A stretch of DNA of 64,000 nucleotides from DATFYM01 sp035315065 (GTDB taxonomy: Bacteria; Acidobacteriota; Terriglobia; UBA7540): positions 30,349-94,348 of the forward strand of contig DATFYM010000239.1 in NCBI GenBank assembly GCA_035315065.1, given 5' to 3'. The notes beneath the pieces are model-generated. The model was not told where the DNA came from, did not search any database, and saw only the letters and a list, made by a program, of their open reading frames with translations. Shown here piece by piece: positions 48,818-58,300 of this stretch (the stretch's first letter is position 1; every line of letters starts with the position of its first letter). Made by a program: the position numbers and the translations under genes.

Positions 48818-50116
48818 CTAGGCCAGCTTGTTCAGATCAATTCCCGAGTCCCACTTCTCGTCGGACGCCACAAGGTCGTCCCAGGTGACCTCGTGGCCCT
48901 TGTAGGCTGCGGTCCGACCCAGCATGCCGGAGAGGGCAGACTCGACGCCCGCTGCCGCTTGGTTGTGAAACCGGCCGCTGGTGATACTCTCAATGAACGT
49001 CTTCTTCTTGTTAGGATCGGCGTCGGCCAGGTTGTCGTGGAAAACCCCGGCAGCGGAGAACTTCGAGGTGTCGGCCTGAGTCTCGGCCGACTGCGGCGCC
49101 TTCCAGGCCCACGGCTCTTCCCCGTAGATCGCGCAGGGGCCCGAGTAGTGCGATTCCGACACGCCCTTGCTGCCAAAGATACGCTCATTCACGTCCCACC
49201 AACCCTTGTCGAACTGGGTGGAGTTCAGGGTGACGTGTACGTCGTCCGGATAGTAGTACACGACGTTGTAGTGGCCGTAGGCATCGCCCGGATCGGTGCG
49301 CACGCCGCGGCCGCCCCCCGCCTGGGCCTTCACCGGGTGGGACTGCAGGAACCAGTTGCACACGTCGATCACGTGGATGTTTTGCTCGACGATGATGTCG
49401 CCCGAAAGGACCCGGTCGTACACCCAGTTACGGAGGCGACGTTCTACCGGCGAGGCATTAGGCCACGCCGGTCGGTCAATAAAGCTGCTGTAATAGTAAA
49501 CCTCGCCGCAGGCGATCTTGCCCAGCGCTCCCCCGTGAATACGCTTCGCCAGTTCGACAAACGGGGTGGCATTGCGAATCTGGAACCCGACGTCAAGGCT
49601 GAGCCGTCCCTCGGCGCGCTTGCCGATTTCGATCACTGTCTTCGCGCCGGCAACGTCCACAGCGACCGGCTTTTCGCAGTACACGTGCTTGCCCGCGTCA
49701 ACCACGGCTCCGAGGTGTTGCGGATGGAAGTAGGGCGGTGAAGTCACCACCACAGCGTCCACTTCCTTGGAATTGGCGATCTGCTCGAAAGCTGTGGGAC
49801 CCACAAACATCTGCGACCGGTCGATGTTCGCGTACCCTTTTTCGGCATTGAGCTTGTCAAAGGTCGCCTTAGCCTTGTCCAGTTGGTCCTGGAAGAGGTC
49901 GGCCAGGGCCACCACGCGCGCCCCTCCGGTCTCGATCAGATCGGTCGCATCGGCGGTGCCGCGTCCGCCGCAGCCCAGCAGACCCACACGCACGGCGGAG
50001 TTAGCGCCGGCGCCACGCACCAGGCTGCTGTTGATGATCATGAACCCGGCCGCTCCCGCCGTGGCGGCCATAAACTCCCGGCGCCCTATCTTCCCGCTCG
50101 CGTCTTCGCTTTTCAT
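48818..50116 (-). CDS. Tat-exported Gfo/Idh/MocA-family oxidoreductase
   Basis: A 432-residue NAD(P)-dependent sugar dehydrogenase with a twin-arginine leader (IGRREFMAATAGAAG). The nucleotide fold follows (VRVGLLGCGGRGTADATDLI, VVALADLFQDQL), with the family motif HVYCEKPVA and a C-terminal domain containing IVEQNIHVIDVCNWF, in which His and the preceding acidic residue are catalytic-type. Related exported proteins oxidise sugar C3 or similar positions; in this cluster the DUF1080 hydrolase suggests 3-keto products. Periplasmic NAD(P) dependence is explained by import of the folded, cofactor-loaded protein. AAGGAGG precedes ATG 50116. Confidence 0.88.
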   Translation of the reverse strand: MKSEDASGKIGRREFMAATAGAAGFMIINSSLVRGAGANSAVRVGLLGCGGRGTADATDLIETGGARVVALADLFQDQLDKAKATFDKLNAEKGYANIDRSQMFVGPTAFEQIANSKEVDAVVVTSPPYFHPQHLGAVVDAGKHVYCEKPVAVDVAGAKTVIEIGKRAEGRLSLDVGFQIRNATPFVELAKRIHGGALGKIACGEVYYYSSFIDRPAWPNASPVERRLRNWVYDRVLSGDIIVEQNIHVIDVCNWFLQSHPVKAQAGGGRGVRTDPGDAYGHYNVVYYYPDDVHVTLNSTQFDKGWWDVNERIFGSKGVSESHYSGPCAIYGEEPWAWKAPQSAETQADTSKFSAAGVFHDNLADADPNKKKTFIESITSGRFHNQAAAGVESALSGMLGRTAAYKGHEVTWDDLVASDEKWDSGIDLNKLA

Positions 50117-50134
50117 ATTATTCCTCCTTGTAAA

Positions 50135-51079
50135 CTAACCGATGAGTTTCTCGAGATAGTCCTTTTCCCTGCGGATATCTTCCAACTGCTGGGGACCGCT
50201 GATCTCGCGCTCGATCGTCACCGCCCCCTGGTAGTTGAGGGCGCGAAGTTTCTCAATCATGCGCGGAAAATCGGCCTTTCCTTTACCGATCGCTACTTCT
50301 TCACCAAGTTTGTGAGGATCGGTCGGGTACAGACCGTCCTTGGCGTGCATGCCCTGCACGTGCTTCCCGATCACGTCCAGCGCGTCCACCGGGTTGGCCT
50401 TCCCATAGAGGATTAGGTTGCCGCAGTCGAAGTTGATGCCCTGGTTGTCCAAACCCACGTCCTCGATGGCACGCAACATCGTGATGGGCGTCTCCTGCCC
50501 GGTTTCGTAACGGAAATTCTGGCCGTTCTGCTTGGCGTAGCCCGCGACTTCGCGAAGCGCCTCTACCGTCTCTTTGTAAAGAGGATTGTTGGGATTCTCG
50601 GGAATGAAGCCGCAGTGTCCCTGGATGGCGGGAATGCCAAGCTGCTTGGCAAAGTCAGAAACTTTCTTCGTGAACTCGATCCGTGCCGCCCGATACTTGC
50701 GCGGAACAAAGCCGATCGTCTCCGGACCCTGGTAGAAGTCGTAGACTTCCGGCCCGGGAGCCCCGAAGACCGCCGAAGTGGCTTCAATCCCGTACTTGTC
50801 CAGAGCGGTTCGAAGCCGACTTACGATTTCGGGAGTCAACGACTCCGGACCCAAGCCTCCTACCTGGCAGGAAGGGACACCCAGATCATGGACCTTTTTG
50901 ATGGCAGCTTCGGGGTTTTTGCCAATTCCGACAATCAGGCCCAGCCGCATCGGCTTCGGCGCGGGTACCGGACTCGCCATGCCAGCGTCGAGCCCCCTCA
51001 GCCGATTCATCGGAACGCTCGCCGCCACCGCCGCGGCGGCAGAAACTTGCAAGAAGTGTCTTCGACTGTTGATACCCAT
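50135..51079 (-). CDS. Tat-exported sugar isomerase/epimerase-like TIM-barrel protein
   Basis: A 314-residue AP-endonuclease-2-fold protein, paralogous in outline to the one at 47836. The twin-arginine leader is NSRRHFLQVSAAAAVAAS. The barrel has MRLGLIVGIGKNPEAAIKKV, GVPSCQVGGLGPESL, GIPAIQGHCGFIPENPN, NFRYETGQETPITML, INFDCGNLILYGK and HAKDGLYPTDPHK, each supplying typical metal or substrate residues. AGGAGGTAGGAG precedes ATG 51079. Begins the sugar-modification group together with the DUF1080 gene upstream. Confidence 0.85.
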   Translation of the reverse strand: MGINSRRHFLQVSAAAAVAASVPMNRLRGLDAGMASPVPAPKPMRLGLIVGIGKNPEAAIKKVHDLGVPSCQVGGLGPESLTPEIVSRLRTALDKYGIEATSAVFGAPGPEVYDFYQGPETIGFVPRKYRAARIEFTKKVSDFAKQLGIPAIQGHCGFIPENPNNPLYKETVEALREVAGYAKQNGQNFRYETGQETPITMLRAIEDVGLDNQGINFDCGNLILYGKANPVDALDVIGKHVQGMHAKDGLYPTDPHKLGEEVAIGKGKADFPRMIEKLRALNYQGAVTIEREISGPQQLEDIRREKDYLEKLIG

Positions 51080-51176
51080 TGGACTCCTACCTCCTTTTGT
51101 CATGTATTTCCGGTCAGCTTGCGGCCCAGTTGATCGCGAGAACGGTAGTTTGTGCTCCAATCCCTCAGAAGATAGA

Positions 51177-51318
51177 AAATTGACGATTGCAGATTGACGA
51201 TTGACGATTGAAAGAGGCGAGTCGGCAAGCTAGGCAGCCCTTTCAATACGCCATGCCTAATCGTCAATGAGCCTCCTCTTCTAATCGTCAATCGTCAATC
51301 TGCAATCGTCAATTCTTC
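51177..51318. repeat. Word hairpin (word GACGATT)
   Basis: Left arm 51177-51214 (AAATTGACGATTGCAGATTG...), right arm 51259-51315 with AATCGTC words in two groups. Third copy of the GACGATT family. It fills the gap between the DUF1080 gene and the isomerase gene. Confidence 0.85.
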
Positions 51319-51397
51319 TGAAGAGCCACAGTATGGTTACCGCTGACCATAACCGAGAATCAGGTGTTACAACACACGCGAGCCCCGCCTTTACGCG

Positions 51398-52039
51398 CTA
51401 CTCGGACGTCTCCTCAATCTGGATGTCCTTCCACCGCATCTTCACGCCGCCTCCCATGTGCAATTGCAGCCCGATCACGCCCTCGGTGAATTTCGGGTTG
51501 GGGTCGGTATAGTCGATGGCCACGACGCCGTTCAACCGCGTGAGGATGTGGTTTCCGTGCTCGGAGATTTCGAGCTCATTCCACTCGCCCTGCTTGAGAG
51601 CCTTCTCGCCCTCGGCGGTCGGCTGCATCACCCAGCCGCGGCCGCCGCTCTCATAAAACCCGCCCGTATGCTTCCCCACGTGCGGATCAACCTCGATCTG
51701 GACCCCCTCAATATCCGGCCCGTGCTCAGGATCCATGCCGGTGATCCGCGAGCGAGTGAAGACGCCACTGTTACCCTCGGCCTCGGGCCGGAACCGAAGT
51801 CGAAGGTTGAAGTTCTTGTAGGTCTTTTCCGTAGTTAGGTACCCGTACTCCTTGGTGGTGCTTTCACCGAGTATAGTGCCATCTTCCACCACCCACTTAT
51901 TGTGGCCGTTGTTCTTCCAACCGGTCAGGTCCTTCCCATTGAAGAGCGGGACCCACGCACCCGCGTCCTGCGCGTGCAATGCCGACGGAAATGGAATCAT
52001 TATCACAGCCAGTAGAAAAAGCGTGAAGAATTGCACCAT
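51398..52039 (-). CDS. DUF1080 (3-keto-disaccharide hydrolase) protein
   Basis: Secreted protein of 213 residues with signal peptide (1-23) and a concanavalin-like DUF1080 domain: WVPLFNGKDLTGWKNNGHNK, WVVEDGTILGEST, the NFNLRLRFRPEAEGNSGVFT sheet, GVQIEVDP, WNELEISEHGNHI, LNGVVAIDY and GVIGLQLHMGGGVKMRWKDI. Members are annotated as 3-keto-disaccharide hydrolases, which cleave glycosides already oxidised at C3. It lies directly upstream of the exported isomerase and oxidoreductase genes, which supports that role. AAAAGGAGG precedes ATG 52039. Confidence 0.88.
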   Translation of the reverse strand: MVQFFTLFLLAVIMIPFPSALHAQDAGAWVPLFNGKDLTGWKNNGHNKWVVEDGTILGESTTKEYGYLTTEKTYKNFNLRLRFRPEAEGNSGVFTRSRITGMDPEHGPDIEGVQIEVDPHVGKHTGGFYESGGRGWVMQPTAEGEKALKQGEWNELEISEHGNHILTRLNGVVAIDYTDPNPKFTEGVIGLQLHMGGGVKMRWKDIQIEETSE

Positions 52040-52066
52040 AGTGCCTCCTTTTATTTTATTCGTAGC

Positions 52067-53428
52067 TCACGCCGTTGGCGAGCGCAAGCCGGAGTCGGGA
52101 TTGCCGGTTGGCGAGCGCCCATCGTTGTATTTTGACACCACGCCCGCCTTCGTGGGCGCCTGTCCCAGCCGAACCGGAACCGTCAGGGACTCGATCATAA
52201 AGCGAGGTGGCTTGAGGCTTGGAATCTGGAATCGTCTCTCCAGCAGCATCAATCCGGCTCCGAGAACCGCTGAGCAGCCATCAAGGTTGCCAAACCGGAT
52301 CACCAAATCATCGGTGGCGTGAGTGAGGGCTTGGCGCCGGACCACCTTCACCACCTGGTCAAGCAGTCCATCCCCTGCCAGGCTCAGGCGTTGGTCCAGG
52401 ACAACGATCGAAGGGTTGAATAGGTTGACCAAATTGGCCAATCCCAGCCCCAGGTATCTACCCACCTGCTCCACAATGGCGAGGCAGGTTTTGTCACCCA
52501 TCCTGTTGGCGGCCTCCAGGACCATCCAGCCGGAAATTTTGCTCGCATCCCCATTGGCCAGCTTCAACGCCTGGGAATAACCACCTTCCGCCACCGCTTT
52601 TCGGATTTTCGCCTCGAGTGCCGCACACCCAACTATCGCCTCCAGGCACCCAAAGCTGCCGCATTTGCAGGCCGGACCTTCGTCCATCACATGGGTGTGG
52701 CCGAACTCACCCGCAGCATAGCCGGAGCCATAAAGCAGCTTCCCGCCGATCATGATGCCGGCTCCGATGCCGGCCCCATATTCGATGTAGATTACATCGT
52801 CGCGCTGATCTCCGCCACCGAGAACGCTCTCAGCGACGGTCTTGGCGCGAGTGATGTTCTCGACCAGGGTCGAAACGCCGAATTCCTCCTCGAAGGTCTT
52901 TTGCAAGGGGACATTCTTCAGGAAATCGAGGGTCGATGACATGATGAGGGTGCCGGTGCGAGTATTCACCAGGCCGCTGCCGGCTACGCCAATGCCCAGC
53001 ACCGATCCGAGGTCAGCACCTGCTTTCACCATGACTTTCCGAACACAACCCAGGAGCTGATGCACCAGGCCTTCGGTTCCGTTGTGCAAGCAGGTCGGTT
53101 CTGTAACCGAAGCCCTGATCTCGGGGTGGAGATTCATTACCGCTGCCACCACATTCTCGGCGTTAAAGCCAACCCCCACCAGAAAGGCGTGCTCGTCATT
53201 GAGACGAAGGAGGACCTGCTTTCGGCCCGTGGGGTTCTCGGCGCGACCGCTTTCGACGAGCCATCCCTCCGAAAGAAGGCGGCGCGTAAGCCGGGAGATC
53301 GCGCTGGGTTGCAAATGCGTGAGCTTGTGAATATCGATCCGCGAGAGGGGCCCGTAGCGGCGGACAACTGCTTCTACTACTTGCTTGTCTCTCTCGGTCT
53401 TGCTGGCTACATGCTTCAGCTCGCTCAT
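52067..53428 (-). CDS. ROK-family transcriptional regulator (NagC/XylR type)
   Basis: Sugar-responsive repressor or activator of 453 residues. A winged helix-turn-helix (about 15-70, SRIDIHKLTHLQPSAISRLT) precedes a ROK sugar-binding/kinase fold: VLGIGVAGSGLVNTRTGTLI, VENITRAKTVAES, IYIEYGAGIGAGIMIGGKLL, the zinc motif CKCGSFGCLE and the C-terminal GLGLANLVNLFNPSIVVL. A regulatory ligand such as a sugar or GlcNAc is likely. Start set at ATG 53428; a GTG eight codons upstream is possible. It is upstream and co-directional with the DUF1080 and Tat-exported sugar genes and may control them, or the chitobiose operon, by inference only. Confidence 0.9.
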   Translation of the reverse strand: MSELKHVASKTERDKQVVEAVVRRYGPLSRIDIHKLTHLQPSAISRLTRRLLSEGWLVESGRAENPTGRKQVLLRLNDEHAFLVGVGFNAENVVAAVMNLHPEIRASVTEPTCLHNGTEGLVHQLLGCVRKVMVKAGADLGSVLGIGVAGSGLVNTRTGTLIMSSTLDFLKNVPLQKTFEEEFGVSTLVENITRAKTVAESVLGGGDQRDDVIYIEYGAGIGAGIMIGGKLLYGSGYAAGEFGHTHVMDEGPACKCGSFGCLEAIVGCAALEAKIRKAVAEGGYSQALKLANGDASKISGWMVLEAANRMGDKTCLAIVEQVGRYLGLGLANLVNLFNPSIVVLDQRLSLAGDGLLDQVVKVVRRQALTHATDDLVIRFGNLDGCSAVLGAGLMLLERRFQIPSLKPPRFMIESLTVPVRLGQAPTKAGVVSKYNDGRSPTGNPDSGLRSPTA

Positions 53429-53576
53429 TTCGAGGTCTTCCTGCCTTCCCACGCAGCACTCTCGATAGAGTTAGATCATGGGCGAAGCAAGCTCCTTGAG
53501 CAATCTTGCCCATCGAGATTACCGCAATTAATCGAAACTTGCAATTGTGTCAGAAATATTCGGCCTGACCTTAGCC

Positions 53577-53691
53577 GGTAGCGCGGGCGTCCCGCTTTTG
53601 CCCCAACTTCAAATGGAGCCGCTACTGGAGCGGCCAGCCGGAAGGGAAGGCCGGAAAGAAAGAGGAGAGCGGGCGGGACGCCCGCGCTACC
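53577..53691. repeat. Perfect 19-base inverted repeat enclosing 77 bases
   Basis: GGTAGCGCGGGCGTCCCGC at 53577-53595 and its exact reverse complement at 53673-53691. Between divergent ROK and TPR genes, so it overlaps the promoter region of both. Confidence 0.9.
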
Positions 53692-53723
53692 CCCACCCAC
53701 GCCGTCTATCGTAGAATGTCCTT

Positions 53724-55142
53724 ATGCGACGGTGGAACAGCGTGGTGATGCTCACGTTGAGCCTGACGGTTGGCACCTTGGCGAGCCAGACCACTCGCCT
53801 CCCCGATCTGCCGACGCTCGCGATAGCCAACTTTCTTCCCGAAGTTCGCAGTCAAGTTCAAGATGCCTACGACGCCGCCCGGCACCATCCCAAGGACGCT
53901 GAAGCCTCGGGCAAGTTGGGTATGCTACTGGATCTTTACGACCGGCCCGATCAAGCTTCAGTTTGCTATGAGCGAGCGCATCAACTTGATGCCACTTCCT
54001 TCAAGTGGCTGTACTATCTTGGATCCATCCTGGCCAAACAGGGGAAACATGCGGAGGCCGCGGTGACCTTGCGGGAGGTGCTGCGGCTGAACCCGGAATA
54101 TTTGCCGGCGCGTTTGAAGCTGGCGGAGAACCTTCTTGTTGCCGGCGAGATCGACGCGAGCGACACCGTTTATTCCGAAATCGTTAAGAAATCGCCAGAC
54201 GTCGCTGAGGCGTACTATGGTCTGGGACGGATCGCTGCGACCCGCGGTAACCCCACCGCCGCCGCCGAGTCCTTTCGCAAGGCGTGCGAGCTTTTCCCAG
54301 CCTACGGCGCCGCGCACTATGCGCTGGCCCAGGCCGAGGTGAAGCTGGGGAAGAGCGAAGAGTCACAGCAGCAACTCGCGCTATTTACGAAGAACAAAAC
54401 TATTGTGCCTCCTGTGGACGATCCCCTCCGCGACGAAATGCGAAAGCTGGACATGGCAGGACGTTCGCACCTCGAACGGGGCTTTCAACTCGAGCAGGTG
54501 GGGCGCGTGGAGGATGCCATCGCGGAAACCGAAAAGGCGCTGCAGTTGGACCCGTCACTGGTACGGGCGCACATCAATTTGATCATCCTCTACGGGCGAA
54601 CTGGAAACCTGGATAAGGCGGAGGAACACTACCAGGCGGTGGTGAGGCTGGACCCTAATCAGTTCCCCGATGCCCATTACAACCATGGCGTGCTGCTGAC
54701 TCAGGAAGGCAAACTCGATGAGGCAGAGAAGGAGTTTCGTCGGGCACTGGAGATCGACCCTTCCTACGCCGACGCACACAACAATCTTGGATATCTGCTG
54801 GAACGTCAAGGTAGGCTTGCGGAAGCCGGCGATGAGTACAAGAAAGCAATTGAAGCGAAGCCCGACTTCAGGCAAGCGCATTTCAATCTCGGACGACTCC
54901 TGGTCAGCCAGCAACAGTATCAAGCGGCAATCGAACAGTTCCAGCAAACCCTGACACCGGTGGATGCGAATACTCCTTCCTATCTGTACGCGCTTGGCGC
55001 CGCCTATGGCCGCGCCGGTGACCGTGCCCAGGCTCTTCGCTACCTGCGAGAAGCTAGGGACCAAGCTTCCCGGCGCGGCCAGGCGCAGCTCGTCGGGGAT
55101 ATTGAAAGGGACCTTCAAACCCTCCGTGAGGCAAAGGAGTAG
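53724..55142 (+). CDS. Exported TPR-repeat protein
   Basis: A 472-residue protein with a probable signal peptide (MRRWNSVVMLTLSLTVGTLA) and about nine tetratricopeptide repeats from residue 45 to the end (for example YYLGSILAKQGKHAEAAVTL, LGRIAATRGNPTAAAESFRK, HYNHGVLLTQEGKLDEAEKE, NNLGYLLERQGRLAEAGDEY). No enzymatic domain seen; TPRs serve as protein-binding scaffolds. It is divergent from the ROK gene and 169 bases upstream of the TonB-type receptor, with which it may be cotranscribed. Function unknown. Confidence 0.85.
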   Translation: MRRWNSVVMLTLSLTVGTLASQTTRLPDLPTLAIANFLPEVRSQVQDAYDAARHHPKDAEASGKLGMLLDLYDRPDQASVCYERAHQLDATSFKWLYYLGSILAKQGKHAEAAVTLREVLRLNPEYLPARLKLAENLLVAGEIDASDTVYSEIVKKSPDVAEAYYGLGRIAATRGNPTAAAESFRKACELFPAYGAAHYALAQAEVKLGKSEESQQQLALFTKNKTIVPPVDDPLRDEMRKLDMAGRSHLERGFQLEQVGRVEDAIAETEKALQLDPSLVRAHINLIILYGRTGNLDKAEEHYQAVVRLDPNQFPDAHYNHGVLLTQEGKLDEAEKEFRRALEIDPSYADAHNNLGYLLERQGRLAEAGDEYKKAIEAKPDFRQAHFNLGRLLVSQQQYQAAIEQFQQTLTPVDANTPSYLYALGAAYGRAGDRAQALRYLREARDQASRRGQAQLVGDIERDLQTLREAKE

Positions 55143-55311
55143 CCCCGTGAGAACTGAGAACTGCATAATCACAATTAATTGTCAAAATGAAAAAAAGTGC
55201 TTGAACTCCTGCGAAAGATGTGTTTAGTTATATGCGATCTCTATTTATTCCCGGTGAGTAACCGGATTGCGTGTTTTCGGGTGGTTTGGTCGACAATTAG
55301 GAGGTGTAGAA

Positions 55312-58300
55312 ATGTATTCTAGATCGATTCGCTCTTGCCTGCTGTTTATGATCGGAGCCAGCATGCTGGTAACCGTGGTGGCCCGACGGGCTGACTCCCA
55401 GGTTCTTTACGGGTCCGTATCAGGGACGATTTCCGACCCCAGCGGCGCCGTCGTGCCCGGGGCTCAAGCCACTATTGTCAACGACACAACGGGTTTCACG
55501 CGCACTGCAACCAGCGATGCGCAAGGTCTGTACAGACTGCTCGATCTTACCGAGGGAACTTACACACTCACCGTGTCGGCCTCGGGCTTTCAGGCTACCA
55601 AAAGGACCGGCATTTCCGTGGTCATCGGCCAAGTGAACACGCTGGACATTCAAATGTCCGTTGGAGCAGTCTCGCAAGAGGTGACCGTGCAAGCCTCCGC
55701 GGCAGTGCTGCAAACGCAGAAGGCCGACGTTCACACGGAGATCAGCAGCTACGCCGTGCAGAACTTGCCTCTGAACACTTACCGCAATTTCCAGGCGGCG
55801 GAATTGCTTGCTCCGGGCGTGTTCTCGACCTCCGGGATCTCCAACAGTTACCCGAATTCCATCGCCGACACCCCGGAGCGGTCGTTCGAGATTTATTCCA
55901 ACGGCCTGCCCGCCCATGACAACACCACGCGGGTGGACGGCGCCACCAACATCTTCATCTGGCTGCCCGACCACATGCTGGTGGTCCCGCCTCAGGAATC
56001 GGTCGAAGAAGTAAACGTCCAAACGGCGAACTACGATGTGGAAAAAGGCCTGACGGCCGGGGCCGCCATCGATGTCGTAACCAAGTCCGGCACCAACCTA
56101 CTTCATGGCTCAGCTTATGGGTTCCATACCGACGATGCTTTGAATGCCAAAAACTGGTATAACCATGGCAGCAATACGGGTATCCTCAACAATGATGGGG
56201 TTGCCGTCGGCGGACCGATTAAGAAGGACAAACTCTTCTTCTTTGGGAATTGGGATGGGAGCTGGCAGCACCAAGCGGAAGGCTTCACCGACCTCATCCC
56301 GACGGATGACCTGAAGAACGGGGACTTCAGCAAGTACTTGGGAGCCACCGTTGCCGGTGTCAACGTCTGCACCACGGAAGGGGCTACGGTTCCATTACAG
56401 CAAGGGATGGTTTTTGATCCCACCACCGGCAAAGCAGATGGCACGGGGCGTTGCGTGTTTTCCTCTGGGGGTCAGATCAATGTGATACCCTCGAACCGCC
56501 TCAACTCAGGCGCCATGTCTTTCAATAAGCTGATCCCAGAACCCAACATCAATCTGGGTGTCATTACCACCGGCACCCCGTATAACATTATCGGTGCCAA
56601 GGCTGCCCGGCCACTGAGCCGCCAGATCTATACCGGCCGCATCGACTGGAACCAGAGCCAGAATCACACCATCTGGGGAAAATGGTCGGGCCAGGACGCC
56701 AATTTCTTTGAACCTTTCGATCTTGGCGCGGCGGGCGGGAACGGTAGCGGCACTGCCCACCAATTTGCCCAGGTCGCAACGATTGGCCACACCTGGACGC
56801 TTTCACCGACCCTGATTCTGACGGGCCACGTCGGCTGGGACCGGATGAGTGAGTATGGCCTCCCACCCGGTTACGGCAAGCCTCTTGGCCAATCGGTGCT
56901 CGGCATCGTGGGAAGCAACACTCCTGCCGGGGATATCCGCTATACCGGCCTTCCCGGAGTCAGCGTCCAAGGATTCAGCGGAATGGGGAGCTTGAACTCC
57001 TGGGAGCCTGATAACCGAAACGACTGGACCCTCACTACTTCTCATAACCTAACCTGGATCAAAAGCGCCCACGAACTGCGCATGGGCGTCGACATTTCCC
57101 ATAATCACCTCAACGCATTTCAGCCGGAAATCTTCTGCTGCCCGCGCGGCAACGTGGTCGAGGATTACGGCGGGACCGCACTCAACACGACCGGCTTGAC
57201 AAGCGGGGGGAACCCGGTCACTTTGACGCCGTTCGTACAGAACTCCTATGCAATGTGGGATCTGGGCTTGATCTCCGAAGCCCAGAACGATGCCCAGTTT
57301 ATCAAGTCTACAGGAAAGGACACCCAGTTTGCTCTCTATTTCGGCGATCGCTGGAAGGTCTCCTCGAAGCTGACCGCTGACTTGGGCGTACGCTGGGAAT
57401 ACTTCCCCTTAATCACTCGTGACGGCGAGGATAAGGGCGAATTGTTTGACACGGCTACCGGCCTACTGCACTTCGGCGGGTTGGGCAACAATCCGATCCA
57501 CAACGGAATAACCACGAGCAAGAAACTGTTTATGCCGCGTATCGGTTTGGCCTACCAGATCGATTCCAAGACCGTGGCTCGGGCGGGGTTCGGAATGTCG
57601 GACGATACGACTCCTCTAGAAAGACCGTTGAGAGGCTTCTACCCGCTAGCCATCGGAGCGGATGTCTTCGACACTTCCAGCGCGTCCGAGGCATCGGCGT
57701 GCAAGGGCCAGGCGTCGGGATCAACCTGCTATAACCCGTACTCTACGTTTGGCGCAGTCGCAGGCAACCCCTACGCCGTCGGCCTGCCCGTGATCCAGGT
57801 GCCCAATATCTCGAGCGGGACCATCGTCGTTCCCTCCGACAACACCATCGGGACGCTGGGGCCGGGACCCTACCATCGCGGGTATGTTGAATCCTGGAAT
57901 CTGTTCGTTGAACGCAAGCTGCCCTCGGACTTCCTCTTCAGTGTCGGCTACGTGGGCAATCACTATGTTCACGAGTTCAATGGCCGGCCGATTGACGCGG
58001 CGCCTCTCTACGGGGTCGAGCCATCCTTCGGCGGGGTTCAGTATACGGGAGGGGTCTACCAGTTCCAAGGGTACTTGGACTCGCACTACAACTCCCTCCA
58101 GGTTTCGATAAACCATCGAAGCTCCCATGGACTCTTCGTTCAGGCTGCCTACACCTATTCGAAGGCCATGGGCTATGTGAACGACAACACATGGGAGAAC
58201 GGTTTGGAGTTCAATTGCACGCCTTCGGCGGCCATGCCCCAAGGGTGCCAGCAACTTAACTACGGTCCATTGAGCTTCGATCACACCCAGAACTTCAAGC

